DNA of 64,000 bases from Fundidesulfovibrio magnetotacticus (GTDB taxonomy: Bacteria; Desulfobacterota; Desulfovibrionia; Desulfovibrionales; Desulfovibrionaceae), in the NCBI RefSeq assembly GCF_013019105.1, contig NZ_BLTE01000008.1:62001-126000 (forward strand), in the 5' to 3' direction. Below the pieces are notes generated by a model. It saw only the letters and a program-made list of their open reading frames with translations, searched no databases and was not told the DNA's origin. A program made the position numbers and the translations under genes. This document shows, piece after piece, positions 24,551 to 33,408 of the stretch (position 1 is the first letter of the stretch; the number at the start of each line of letters is the position of its first letter).

Positions 24551-25177
24551 TCATCCTTTCCCGTTCTTGCGTTCCCACCAGCAGGCCTCGGGGCCGAGGA
24601 ACCACCAGTCGGTGTGGTCGGTGCTCATGACGGCCCGGGCCAGCTCGCGGCCCTCTTCCGTGCGCAGGCGCTCCAGGGCGCAGTCGAGCCACTTGCCCGC
24701 GTAGGGGTTGCCCAGGTCCTTGAGCTCCTTGAGGTTGACCATGAGGTCCAGCTGGTCGGCGTCCTGGGCGAGGCGCGCCTCGAGGCTCGCCGCTTCCTCC
24801 AACTCGTCGTGCAGGGCCATCACGTCGGCGCGCAGGCCGGTGCCGCGCAGGCCGTCTTCCAGGGCGCGCCGGGCGTCGTGGGTGTCGTAGAGCTTGTTGA
24901 CGTAGTTGAAGTCCCCGGTGCGGGCCTCGTGGATGTCGTGAAACAGGCAGAGGAGCGCGGTCCGGGGCCGGTCCGCCCCGGCCATGGCGGCCAGCACGTA
25001 GCCGATGACGGCCGCGCCGAAGCTGTGCTCGGCCACGTTCTCCGCGCCCGAGCCCAGGAACTGGTAGCCGGTGCGCGGGGTGCGCCGGAGCATGCTCACC
25101 TCGAAAAGAAAGTCGGCCAGCCGGGTGCGCCGGTCGCGGCCGGACATGTCCACAATGCGGGAAGAAGCTTCGGTCAT
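24551..25177 (-). CDS. HD-domain phosphohydrolase, YfbR/HDDC2-like
   Basis: A 208-residue member of the HD metal-dependent phosphohydrolases. The histidine of AEHSFGAA (about 49-56), the HD pair in LCLFHDIHEARTGD and a later DADQLD provide the metal ligands. Relatives act on deoxynucleoside monophosphates. The stop overlaps a possible start of the phosphoesterase gene, so the two form an operon. Nothing in the sequence indicates the precise substrate. Confidence 0.82.
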   Translation of the reverse strand: MTEASSRIVDMSGRDRRTRLADFLFEVSMLRRTPRTGYQFLGSGAENVAEHSFGAAVIGYVLAAMAGADRPRTALLCLFHDIHEARTGDFNYVNKLYDTHDARRALEDGLRGTGLRADVMALHDELEEAASLEARLAQDADQLDLMVNLKELKDLGNPYAGKWLDCALERLRTEEGRELARAVMSTDHTDWWFLGPEACWWERKNGKG

Positions 25178-25226
25178 GGTCTGGTGTCCTGTGGTGGGAA
25201 ACGTTGGGGGCTCTTGCCGAGCCGCG

Positions 25227-25610
25227 CTAGCGCATAGCCGTTTCGGGGTCGGTTGGCGAGTGCCGATGCAGGCCCCGGCGGGCGAAGTGGTCCGCCAGGA
25301 GCTTGTAGGCCCCGCCGTACACGTCGCGGCTGGCCACGATGTGGTCGCCGGGCTTGAACAGCAGGAGCGCGGCGGAAATGGCCGCCAGGCCCGAGGCGAA
25401 GGCCAGGCCCCGCGCCCCGCCCTCCAGCCCGGCCGCGGCCTTCTCCAGGGCCTCGCGGGTGGGGTTGGAGAAGCGCGAAGAGACGTAAGCCCGGATGTGT
25501 TCGGGGCCGTCCTGGGCGAAGGTGGTGGCGTGATAGACCAGGACGCTGGCGGCGCGGTGGTGTCCCTTGCCTTCCAGGCCCGCGTGGACGAGGTGGGTCT
25601 GGCGGTCCAT
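25227..25610 (-). pseudogene. Truncated Cys/Met-metabolism PLP-dependent enzyme
   Basis: Only about 115 residues of the N-terminal part of a cystathionine gamma-synthase/lyase-type enzyme remain: THLVHAG, the SRFSNPTREALE segment, LAFASGLAAISA and VYGGAYKLLADHFARRGL. Twelve unrelated residues and a stop follow. The full family length is 380-420 residues, and the catalytic lysine and C-terminal domain are absent from the window. The break lies near 25260, between this fragment and the start of the HD gene. It is a deletion remnant, perhaps of a metB/megL-like gene. Confidence 0.8.
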
Positions 25611-25643
25611 GGGAACTCCGTGGGTGGGGCTTTCTACGCGAAA

Positions 25644-25672
25644 CGCCCCCTGCGGCGCTGCCGGAGGGGGCG
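25644..25672 (-). terminator. Terminator-like hairpin after the TolC-type gene
   Basis: CGCCCCCT (25644-25651) pairs with AGGGGGCG (25665-25672), and inner CGGC/GCCG pairing extends the stem with one G-G mismatch. On the minus strand GTTTCGCG follows, so the U tract is short. It is 38 bases past the gene's stop. Confidence 0.55.
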
Positions 25673-25709
25673 TGTGATGCACTTGGTCGCGGCGCGTTCC
25701 GGCGTCCGG

Positions 25710-27095
25710 CTAGCTGTCGAGCTTCATGTTCTTGCGGCCGATGGAATAGTAGAGGTTGGCAATGGCGATCTGGTAGTCGGTGAGGGCCTGGGTCATCTGG
25801 AACTCGGCGCGCGAGACGCGGGCCTGGGCGTCGAGCACGTCGGTGTTGGTGCCCACCTGGGCCTGGTAGCGGGCCACGGCCATGCGGTAGCCTTCGTTGG
25901 CCGCCGTGAGGCCGGTCTTGGCCACGTTGATGCGCTTGGCGGCGTCCTGGATGTTCAGGAACTGGGTCTTCACTTCGGCGCCCACGTCGAGACGGAGCTT
26001 GGCCAGGTCGGCCTGGAGCTTCTTGGTCACGTCGCTGTACTGGCGGTAGGTGAAGATGGTGTTGCCCCAGTCCCAGGCTTTCCAGGTGAAGGTGAGCTGG
26101 AACTGATGGCGTTCGCTGAAGGTGACGTTCTCGGGGCGCAGCCAGGGTTTGTCGCCCTGGCGGATGAAGTCGTAGTCGGCGCGCAGCTGGGGCAGGCCGC
26201 CGCTCAGGGCGATGGAGGCGTCCTTTTCGGACATCTCCACGGACTTCACGGCGATGGCGATGTCCGGGCGCTGCTTGTAGGCCTCGTCCAGGGCGTCGCG
26301 CAGGGTGAGGGCGAAGGGGTTCTGGGTGAGCTGGCCCACGTAGTCCACCGGCTGGTCCAGGGGGATGTTCAGGAGCGCGTTGAGCTGGGCCAGCTGGGTG
26401 TCCACCGAGTTCTGGGCGGCCAGGAGCGACTGCTCGGCGCTGGCCAGGTCGGACTCGGCCTGGAGCACGTCCAGGCGCGGGCGCAGGCCCACGTCGTAGA
26501 AGGCGCGGGTGACCTTGAGCTGGGAGTCGAGCCGGGCCACGGAGTCCTGGTTGGACTTCACGTCGGAGCGGGCCTTGAGCAGGGTGAGGAAGGCCGTCTG
26601 CACGCTGCGGATGAGCGTGAGTTCCGTGCGCTTGTAGAGGGATTCGGCCTGGTCCCTGGCCAGCTTGGACTTCTGGTAGCTGGAGAGCAGCCTGAAGCCG
26701 GTGAAGAGGGGCTGGCTGACGTTGAGGTCCAGGTTGGCCACGTAGGCGTCGCCCACCACGTAGGTCTTGCCCTGGAGGGTGGCAGCCCCCTGGCCGGGGT
26801 TGACGCCCGCGGCGGTGTAGAGCGCCGTCAAATCCTGGGCGGTGGTGACGGGGGTGGTGGTGTTGGTGGCGCGCGAATAGTAGGTGACGGTGCCCGTGGG
26901 CGCGAAGGCCGCGGTGGCGGCGCGCACGCCTTCCTGCGTGCTGAAGATCTGCTGCTTGGCGGACTGCATGCTGGGGTTGGCGTCGATGGCGCGCTTCACG
27001 GATTTTTCAAGATCCATGCTCTGGCCCGGCTGGGCAAGGGCCGGAGCGCCGACCAGGGCGAGACACGCAGCCAACACGAGAGCTTGTAACGTCAT
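25710..27095 (-). CDS. TolC-family outer-membrane efflux channel
   Basis: A 461-residue protein with a signal peptide (about 1-21, ending ALA) and two tandem outer-membrane-efflux-protein repeats of long amphipathic helices. Segments such as NLDLNVSQPLFTGFRLLSSYQKSK and its second-half counterpart FTWKAWDWGNTIFTYRQYS mark the beta-barrel strands. It would form the outer-membrane channel of an efflux or type I secretion system. No inner-membrane pump or adaptor gene is adjacent. The start at 27095 has GGAGG at good spacing; an earlier in-frame ATG contains that ribosome site and is rejected. Confidence 0.92.
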   Translation of the reverse strand: MTLQALVLAACLALVGAPALAQPGQSMDLEKSVKRAIDANPSMQSAKQQIFSTQEGVRAATAAFAPTGTVTYYSRATNTTTPVTTAQDLTALYTAAGVNPGQGAATLQGKTYVVGDAYVANLDLNVSQPLFTGFRLLSSYQKSKLARDQAESLYKRTELTLIRSVQTAFLTLLKARSDVKSNQDSVARLDSQLKVTRAFYDVGLRPRLDVLQAESDLASAEQSLLAAQNSVDTQLAQLNALLNIPLDQPVDYVGQLTQNPFALTLRDALDEAYKQRPDIAIAVKSVEMSEKDASIALSGGLPQLRADYDFIRQGDKPWLRPENVTFSERHQFQLTFTWKAWDWGNTIFTYRQYSDVTKKLQADLAKLRLDVGAEVKTQFLNIQDAAKRINVAKTGLTAANEGYRMAVARYQAQVGTNTDVLDAQARVSRAEFQMTQALTDYQIAIANLYYSIGRKNMKLDS

Positions 27096-27137
27096 GTAAA
27101 CCTCCATGGGGGAGCCCGCGGCTCCCTTCCGATCCGC

Positions 27138-27166
27138 CCTATAGCCAACTTCGAATCTCTTGAAAA
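27138..27166 (-). promoter_or_regulatory. Candidate promoter of the TolC-type gene
   Basis: On the minus strand TTTTCA (27166-27161) and TATAGG (27143-27138) are 17 bases apart, immediately downstream of the T tract of the preceding gene's terminator. That placement fits an independent promoter. Confidence 0.4.
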
Positions 27167-27178
27167 GAGCAAAAAAAA

Positions 27179-27198
27179 TCAGGGGCCGTGGCCCCTGA
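27179..27198 (-). terminator. Rho-independent terminator of the 3D-domain gene
   Basis: A perfect inverted repeat TCAGGGGCC/GGCCCCTGA is followed on the minus strand by eight T. It is 25 bases past the gene's stop. Confidence 0.9.
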
Positions 27199-27223
27199 CG
27201 ACGAAGGCTTTACGTTAGCCCCC

Positions 27224-27736
27224 CTAAACGTCGAGCAGCACCACCTCGATCTGACGCTTACCGAATTGCAGCGCTCTGCCGTAGTCGTTCATGAAGATGT
27301 CCACGCTGCGGGTCTTGCTGTTGCCCATCAGGTCCGTAATGACGAAGACGCCGTGGTTCTTGATGTAGACTTTCTTGCCGAACACCCATCCGTTATTGAA
27401 CAGATCGCGCGAAACGGCCACGTGCCCCTCCCGGGGCTTGTTCAGGGACGCCGTGAGCAGTTCCTGATCGGGGAACTCCTTGAGTTCCGTGACGGTGTAG
27501 GCCGTCACCGTGAGCATCTTGTTGGGGATGGGGTCCGCGATCCGGGCGAGATTGGCCAGGACCACGCCGCGCAGCAGGTTCGACTCGTCGCGCACCTTTT
27601 CGATCTCAAGACGCAATTCTGTTTTTTCGATCTCCACATTGGCCAGGGCGGATTCCAGATTCAACGCTTCCTGACGATAGTGGTGTACACCAAAAGCAAA
27701 ACATGCAAGCAAAATGATAGAGATGCATTTGAACAT
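27224..27736 (-). CDS. 3D-domain (double-psi beta-barrel) exported protein
   Basis: 170 residues. An N-terminal membrane anchor or signal (about 4-20) is followed by a coiled coil (about 23-60), then a 3D-type double-psi barrel (about 80-168) with LTVTAYTVT, AVSRDLF, GKKVYIKNHGVFVITDLMG and SVDIFMNDYGRALQFG. The last carries the Asp residues that name the domain. Such domains occur in lytic transglycosylases and cell-wall proteins, so a peptidoglycan role is likely but unproven. The ATG at 27736 has GGAGG six bases upstream. It has its own terminator and diverges from polA. Confidence 0.83.
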   Translation of the reverse strand: MFKCISIILLACFAFGVHHYRQEALNLESALANVEIEKTELRLEIEKVRDESNLLRGVVLANLARIADPIPNKMLTVTAYTVTELKEFPDQELLTASLNKPREGHVAVSRDLFNNGWVFGKKVYIKNHGVFVITDLMGNSKTRSVDIFMNDYGRALQFGKRQIEVVLLDV

Positions 27737-27921
27737 TGTAACCTCCAACAACAAGCCTTTGCAGCTTCAGGATTTCCGGCCTTACCCCCATGAACGCGGC
27801 CGGGGTCATGATGATTGCCCGACTAGCAGAAGCCCTGTGGGCGCGCAACCACTTTTTTCCGCTTAAGCCCGGTTGCCTCGCCACCCCCTCCGGGCTAAGA
27901 AACCGAGAGAGGAATCAACCC

Positions 27922-30534
27922 ATGCCCATCAGGGACCGTTTCGCCCCAGGCCAGGAGCCGCTCTACCTCATCGACGGCACCTCCTACATTTATAGAGGTT
28001 TTCACGCCCTCAAGGAACTTTCCCGCTCCGACGGCTTCCCCACCAACGCCCTCCACGTGGTGCTGCGCCTCGTGCTGCGCATCCTGCGCGAGGAACGACC
28101 ACGCCACGCCCTCTTCGTGGTGGATGGACGCGCGCCCTCGTTCCGTGCGGACATATTCCCGGCCTACAAGGCCCAGCGCGAAAAGATGCCCGAGGATTTG
28201 GCCCGCCAGATCGACCCCGTAATCCAGGGCGTCGGACTCCTGGGCCTGCCGGTGCTGCGCGAGGAAGGCGTGGAGGCGGACGACACCATCGCCAGCCTCG
28301 TCGCGCGCTTCAAAAACGAACGCCCCGTGGTCATCGTGGGCTCCGACAAGGACCTGCGCCAGTGTCTCGACCGCCAGGTCGTGCTTTGGGACCCCTCCGG
28401 CAAACAGGAAAAGCTCGTCACCTACGACGATTTCCTTGTCGAATTCCCTCCGGGGCCGTCCCACTGGCCAGACTTCCAGGCCCTTACCGGCGACGCCTCC
28501 GACAACATCCCCGGCGTGCCCGGCATCGGCCCCAAGACCGCAGCCGAGATCACCGCCCTTTTTCCGAGCCTCGAAGGCGTCACCGCCAATCTGGACCGGC
28601 TCAAGCCCGCGTGGCGCGCCAAGATCGAACCCCTCCGGGAGCAGCTCTTCGTCTACCGGGAGCTCACCCGGCTGCGCACGGACGCCGCGCCGGGCGTCAC
28701 ACTGGAAACGCTGGCCGTGCGCCCCGCGCCCCGCGACGAAGCCGCAAGGTTCCTGAACTCCTACGAACTGCGCTCCCTGGCCCGCGAGCTGCCAGCGGAC
28801 GCCCCCGCAGCCTCTGCCCAGCAGCCCGCCCGGCCCGACGCTCCGGCGCAGCTCTCGCTCTTCGGCGAGGCCGCCGCCGCGCCCCCCGCAGCCGCGCTGC
28901 CTGATCCCACTCCTTTCGAACTGTTGCCTTCCCTGGTCGGACGCGAGACCTCGCTCGTGCCCGTGAACGGCGGCTTCCTGATCGCCTTCGACGCCGTGCA
29001 GCACCTCTGCCCCGGCGACCCCGCGCGCCTCGCGCCGTTGCTGGCCCTGGCGGCCTGCGTGGCCACGCCGTCCCTCAAGGACCTCCTCGCGTCCGATCCG
29101 GCCTGGGAAGCCGTTCCCCTGGAGCGCTGGTTCGACCTCTCACTGGCCGCCTACCTCCTGGCCCCCGAGGACCGCATCTATTCCTGGGAACGGCTCAAGG
29201 ATTCACTCTGGAGCGACCCCACCTTCGCCCCCGCGGAAGCCCCCGGCGGCGCGGAAGGCCTGGCGTGTCTGGCCCTTGCCCGCAGGCTCAAGGCCCGCGC
29301 GGCCCAGGCAGGGCTTGCCCCGCTCCTGGACACCCTCGAGATGCCCCTCATCCCCGTGCTCGTGGGCATGGAGCGCGCGGGCATCCGCATCGACCGGGAG
29401 GCCTTCGCCACGTTCGGCCAGGAGGTCGCGGAAAAGCTCGAAAAACTCACGACCCTCATGCACGAACAGGCAGGGGCGCGTTTCAACGTGCGGTCCAGCC
29501 AGCAACTGGCCAATGTGCTCTATCAGGGCCTCGGCCTCAAAGCGCCCGGCAAGACTCCCGGCGGCGCGGCCTCAACATCCGCCGAGGTGCTTGAACGCCT
29601 TGCGGGGCAACACCCTCTGGTGGACACGGTGCTTGAGTTCCGCAAACTGGAGAAACTCCGCTCCACCTACCTGGACCCCCTGCCCGCGCTCGCCGACGGG
29701 CAAGGCCGCATCCACACCACCTTCAACCAGCTGGCCACCGCCACCGGACGGCTTTCTTCCAGCGCGCCCAACCTCCAGAACATTCCTGTGCGCGGCGAAC
29801 TGGGCAAGCGCATGCGCGCCCTCTTCACCGCCGCTCCCGGGCGCCTGCTCGCCAGCGCCGACTACTCCCAGATCGAATTGCGCGTGCTGGCGCACTTCTC
29901 CAAGGACCCCGCCCTCCTGGAGGCCTTCCGCCAGGGCCAGGACATCCACGCCCGCACGGCCGCCCTGCTCTTCGACAAAACCCAGGCAGCAGTGACACCC
30001 GAAGAACGACGCCAGGCGAAAACCATCAACTTCGGCCTGCTCTACGGCATGGGTCCCCAGAAGCTCGGCCGCGAACTGGGCCTGACCCTCGCCGCCGCCA
30101 AGGATTTCATAACCCGGTACTTCGAACGCATGAGCGTGCTCAAAGACTACTACCAGTCCGTGGTGGACCAGGCCAAAGAGACCGGCTCCGTGACCACGCT
30201 GGCCGGCCGCCGCCGCAGGCTCCCGGACATCGATTCCCGCAACGCCCAGCTGGAATCCCAGGCCCGCCGCCAGGCCGTGAACACCGTCATCCAGGGCAGC
30301 GCCGCCGACATCATCAAGATGGCCATGTTGGCCGCCTGGAAGGACGACGCCTTGCGCTCCTTGAATGCCCGGCTCATTCTCCAGGTGCACGACGAGCTGG
30401 TCATCGAGGCTCCCGAATCCAGCGCCCACGCCGCCGGAGAACGACTGCGCGAACTCATGTCCGGGGTGGTCTCCCTGGATGTGCCCGTGGCTGCTGACAT
30501 GGGCGTAGGCAAGGATTGGAGTCTCGCCCACTAA
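27922..30534 (+). CDS. polA: DNA polymerase I
   Basis: 870 residues in three parts. The 5'-3' exonuclease domain (about 1-290) has LIDGTSYIYRGFHA, VVDGRAPSFR and DNIPGVPGIGPKTA. The middle domain (about 325-500) is of the 3'-5' exonuclease fold but lacks the usual acidic motif (FDTET-type), reading FLIAFDAVQ instead, so proofreading is probably absent. The polymerase domain (about 500-870) has motif A DYSQIELRVLAHFS, the O-helix RRQAKTINFGLLYGM and motif C QVHDELVIE. It repairs DNA and processes Okazaki fragments. The ATG at 27922 follows GAGAGGA; the longer upstream frame has no PolA character. Confidence 0.97.
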   Translation: MPIRDRFAPGQEPLYLIDGTSYIYRGFHALKELSRSDGFPTNALHVVLRLVLRILREERPRHALFVVDGRAPSFRADIFPAYKAQREKMPEDLARQIDPVIQGVGLLGLPVLREEGVEADDTIASLVARFKNERPVVIVGSDKDLRQCLDRQVVLWDPSGKQEKLVTYDDFLVEFPPGPSHWPDFQALTGDASDNIPGVPGIGPKTAAEITALFPSLEGVTANLDRLKPAWRAKIEPLREQLFVYRELTRLRTDAAPGVTLETLAVRPAPRDEAARFLNSYELRSLARELPADAPAASAQQPARPDAPAQLSLFGEAAAAPPAAALPDPTPFELLPSLVGRETSLVPVNGGFLIAFDAVQHLCPGDPARLAPLLALAACVATPSLKDLLASDPAWEAVPLERWFDLSLAAYLLAPEDRIYSWERLKDSLWSDPTFAPAEAPGGAEGLACLALARRLKARAAQAGLAPLLDTLEMPLIPVLVGMERAGIRIDREAFATFGQEVAEKLEKLTTLMHEQAGARFNVRSSQQLANVLYQGLGLKAPGKTPGGAASTSAEVLERLAGQHPLVDTVLEFRKLEKLRSTYLDPLPALADGQGRIHTTFNQLATATGRLSSSAPNLQNIPVRGELGKRMRALFTAAPGRLLASADYSQIELRVLAHFSKDPALLEAFRQGQDIHARTAALLFDKTQAAVTPEERRQAKTINFGLLYGMGPQKLGRELGLTLAAAKDFITRYFERMSVLKDYYQSVVDQAKETGSVTTLAGRRRRLPDIDSRNAQLESQARRQAVNTVIQGSAADIIKMAMLAAWKDDALRSLNARLILQVHDELVIEAPESSAHAAGERLRELMSGVVSLDVPVAADMGVGKDWSLAH

Positions 30535-30548
30535 CCCCTGAGGATTCC

Positions 30549-31346
30549 ATGCAGATCACCGCCAAGACCATCAAGGAAGACCTCGCCCGCTGCAAGGCGG
30601 CCTATCTCAAGAACGAGGACCTGCGCTCACTGGCCACCCTGGCCTCGGCGCTCAAGGCCTTCGTTGCTGTCAAACTCCCCGGCACCGATCGCGCCGAGAT
30701 CGAAAGCCTTCTGCGCGAGGCCTTTTCCAACATCAACAAGATGCAGCGCATCCAGAAACTGGTCCCCAAGGGGCTCCCCTACGTCAAAGGACAGGAGCCC
30801 AAGCTTTTCCAGTTCGTGGCCGCCGTCTACAAAAAGGTCCAGGAAGACCTCGAACGCGAAAGCCTGGCGCAGATGCGCGAACGAAAGCTTAAGATCGATC
30901 AGCTCATCATCAAAGGCCAGAAATACCTTGAGGAAAACAACCTCCTGGAAGCCCAGCGCAGCTTCCGCGAAGCCGTGTCCCTGCGCGTGGACGAGGACGG
31001 GCTTTTCCCCATGCTCGCCGTGAAGCTCCAGGACAAAGGCCATCACAAGGCTTCCATAGAATACCTGCGCGGGGCCATGGAAACCAGCCCGGAAAACCCT
31101 CGCGCCTACGACCTGCTCGCCACCGCCGCCCTCAAATCCGGCGAACCCGACGCTTGCCTTAAAGCCATTGCCGACGCCCGCAAGAAAGCCGGCGACCGCC
31201 CCCTCATGATGGCTGCCTCCGCCTATCTGAAAGCCCGCGCCGGACGCCGGGATGAAGCCATGGCCGAAGCTCGTGCAGCCCTGGATGCCTCACCAGGCCT
31301 CGAACTCGCGTCCAGGACGATGAAATTGCTCCAGAAGCATGGCTAA
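30549..31346 (+). CDS. TPR-like helical repeat protein
   Basis: 265 residues, helical throughout. A charged N-terminal half (about 1-120) is followed by tetratricopeptide-like pairs (about 125-260), for example YLEENNLLEAQRSFREAVSL and GHHKASIEYLRGAMETSPENPRAYDLLATAAL. No signal peptide, so cytoplasmic. It starts 14 bases after polA and is co-transcribed with it; the function is unknown. Similar proteins follow polA in other sulfate reducers as far as I recall, but I cannot check that here. Confidence 0.8.
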   Translation: MQITAKTIKEDLARCKAAYLKNEDLRSLATLASALKAFVAVKLPGTDRAEIESLLREAFSNINKMQRIQKLVPKGLPYVKGQEPKLFQFVAAVYKKVQEDLERESLAQMRERKLKIDQLIIKGQKYLEENNLLEAQRSFREAVSLRVDEDGLFPMLAVKLQDKGHHKASIEYLRGAMETSPENPRAYDLLATAALKSGEPDACLKAIADARKKAGDRPLMMAASAYLKARAGRRDEAMAEARAALDASPGLELASRTMKLLQKHG

Positions 31347-31472
31347 AACCGGGAACGCACTGCGTCCGGATCGATCTCTCCGCCGCTAGTGGCGCCTACG
31401 ACATTGAGACTCCTGCGACTTCGCGACTGCGTGCGATTCGGCAGTGATGACCGGCCGGTCAGACGTGAAGAA

Positions 31473-31919
31473 GCCTCCGGCGGCCAAAGGGCTAGGCCTT
31501 TGGAATCCCATTCCGCTTCGCGGGCTTCACCGGCTACGACCGTCTTGCCGGACCCTTGCGGCTGCGCCGCCTTTCGCGCGGGAATGCGCGCAAAGCCGCG
31601 AATCCCCGCGCGGGGGGCCGCGGCGCTTCGCGCCAAATATTCGAACGAGATCCGATTCCTGGATTTTAAATGATAATGCCTTGTTCATCGTCGCTTACGA
31701 CGATGGCAGTCCGCTGGGATAAGGGCTGCTTTGAGCGCGTTCCCGGCGGGTGTCTGCTGCTGTCCGGGCGTCTGGAGACTGGCCGCCCCCGGTCACACAG
31801 GCCTCCCCGGTGAAGCCCGCGAAGCAATTGCGGGGTCTGGGGGGATCATCCCCCCAGCGGGTCCAGGGCGGAGCCCTGGCGGGAGAGTCCAGAGAGGGCG
31901 GCGCCCTCTCTGGCCGCCT
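31473..31919 (+). repeat. Intergenic element with inverted-repeat ends, full copy 2
   Basis: The gap between the TPR gene and cbiA (31347-31845) holds no gene, but a second copy of the element. Its left arm (31473-31533) carries the hairpin CCAAAGGGC-ta-GGCCTTTGG. The core (31560-31780) matches copy 1 closely, including CATCGTCG-ctta-CGACGATG and GCGCGTTCCCGGCGGGTG. The right arm (from about 31806) is expanded into three successive hairpins: GGGGGGATCATCCCCCC, CCAGGGC-gga-GCCCTGG and AGAGAGGGC-ggc-GCCCTCTCT. The outer part of that arm lies inside the cbiA reading frame and supplies its stop. Confidence 0.75.
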
Positions 31920-33297
31920 GCGCGGCGCGCACGAAGTTGACGGCCCAATGCGGCGCGCCCAGGGCGTGGATGTGGGTGTAGGCGGCGAAGGTGTTTCCCA
32001 TGACCGCGCCGTCCATGCCATGGAGCATCCCAGCGCCGCGTTCCATGCGCAGGGCCATGACGGGCGGATCGCCGTGCCCGGTGTAGCTGGAGCGGGGAAT
32101 ACAGCGCGAGTAATGGAATTCGTGGCCGCGAAGGGTCGTTCCGACGGGGTGGAAGGGATTGGGCGCGCTCACCACGGCCTCGGCGTAGCCCAGGCCTTGG
32201 GGCCTGTCGCAGAGGGTGGTGGCCAGGGGGAAGACGCCTGCCATGGGGTAGATGGAGCCTCCGGCGTGAAGCTCCTCGCAAAGCACCATAAACCCCCCGC
32301 ACTCGGCATAAACGGGCGCTCCGGAGAGGGCCAGGGCGCGCACGTGTTCGCGCACGGCGATGTTGTCGGCCAGGGCGCGGGCCTGCGTCTCCGGGAAACC
32401 TCCACCCAGATAAAGGCCGTGCAGTTCGGGCCAGGGATCCGTGGCGAGGAGGCTGACGGGCGTGAGTTCCGCCCCGGCGCGGCGCAGCGCCTCCAGGTTC
32501 TCCTGGTAGTAGAACCAGAGAGCGGCATCGAGCACGTAGCCGATGCGCGGCTTGGGGCCTGGAAGTGTCGGCGGCCAGAGGGCTTCGGTTGCCGGAGCCA
32601 TGTCGGGGGCCTGGCGCGCGATGTCCAGGAGCCTGTCCAGGTCGCAGTGGTCGGCCACGGTGCGGGCGATGCCGGAGAGGATGTCTTCCAGTCCTTCCTG
32701 CTCCCAGTTGGACATGAGCCCCATGTGCCGTTCGCTGATGGGGTTCTGGCGCAGCTTGGGGAGCATGCCCAGCACGGGCACCCCGGTGTATTCCTCGATG
32801 GTCTGGCGAAGGATGGAGCGGTGCCGATCGCCGGCGGTGCGATTGCAGATGACGCCCGCGAGCTTGAAACCCGGTTCGAAGGAATTGCAACCGAGCACCA
32901 CGGCTGCGGCCGTACGGGTCATCTTGGTGGCGTCCAGGACGAGCACGAGGGGTGCGTCGAGGGTGCGTGCCAGTTGGGAGGTGGCCACGCTGCCCTTGGC
33001 GTCTCCGCCGTCGAAGAGCCCCCTGTTGCCTTCCACCACGGCGAGGTCTAGGCCCTTTGCGCGCTCAACGAAGAGCGCCCGCACGGCATCGGGTTCCATG
33101 AGGAAGGGATCGAGATTGCATGCCGGGCGATTTGCGGCGAGGCCCAGCCAGGCGGCGTCGATGTAGTCGGGCCCTTTCTTGAAGGGCGCTACGGCGAGTC
33201 CCTTTCTGGCCCAAGCGCCCGCGAGGCCCAGCGAGACGATGGTCTTGCCGGAACCGCCGGAGAGGCCGGCCAGGACGAGGCGGGGGATACGGATCAT
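31846..33297 (-). CDS. cbiA: Cobyrinate a,c-diamide synthase (CbiA/CobB family)
   Basis: 483 residues. It amidates the a and c side chains of cobyrinate or hydrogenobyrinate using ATP and glutamine. The N-terminal P-loop domain has GLSGGSGKT (about 11-19), KKGPDYIDAAW and VVEGNRGLFDG. The C-terminal type I glutamine amidotransferase domain has AECGGFMVL with the catalytic Cys and GHEFHYSR with the His. A cbiA gene after dsrABD is common in Desulfovibrio; amidated sirohaem in sulfite reductases has been one proposed reason. The ATG at 33297 starts the conserved region. The last 20 or so residues are encoded by the arm of the intergenic repeat, and the stop lies in one of its palindromes. Confidence 0.94.
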   Translation of the reverse strand: MIRIPRLVLAGLSGGSGKTIVSLGLAGAWARKGLAVAPFKKGPDYIDAAWLGLAANRPACNLDPFLMEPDAVRALFVERAKGLDLAVVEGNRGLFDGGDAKGSVATSQLARTLDAPLVLVLDATKMTRTAAAVVLGCNSFEPGFKLAGVICNRTAGDRHRSILRQTIEEYTGVPVLGMLPKLRQNPISERHMGLMSNWEQEGLEDILSGIARTVADHCDLDRLLDIARQAPDMAPATEALWPPTLPGPKPRIGYVLDAALWFYYQENLEALRRAGAELTPVSLLATDPWPELHGLYLGGGFPETQARALADNIAVREHVRALALSGAPVYAECGGFMVLCEELHAGGSIYPMAGVFPLATTLCDRPQGLGYAEAVVSAPNPFHPVGTTLRGHEFHYSRCIPRSSYTGHGDPPVMALRMERGAGMLHGMDGAVMGNTFAAYTHIHALGAPHWAVNFVRAAQAAREGAALSGLSRQGSALDPLGG

Positions 33298-33408
33298 GTG
33301 GTGCGGCCCGGGGGCCGGACGCAAGTCCACGCCCCGCGCCCTTCATTCCGCGGCGTTGGCCGCCGGCATGCGGGAGCGGGACGCGGGAAAGCTTTCAGGC
33401 GTTGCGGC

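Noticed and set aside
27096-27107. ATG at 27107 as the start of the TolC-type gene
   Set aside because: The codons following it contain the GGAGG that serves the ATG at 27095, where the signal peptide begins properly.
31444-31722. ORFs in the two full intergenic elements sharing the frame of LFIVAYDDGSPLG and LFIVACDDGSPPG (also 12742-13125)
   Set aside because: Similarity follows from nucleotide conservation of the core; several frames are equally alike, no ribosome sites are present, and the decayed copy does not keep the frame.
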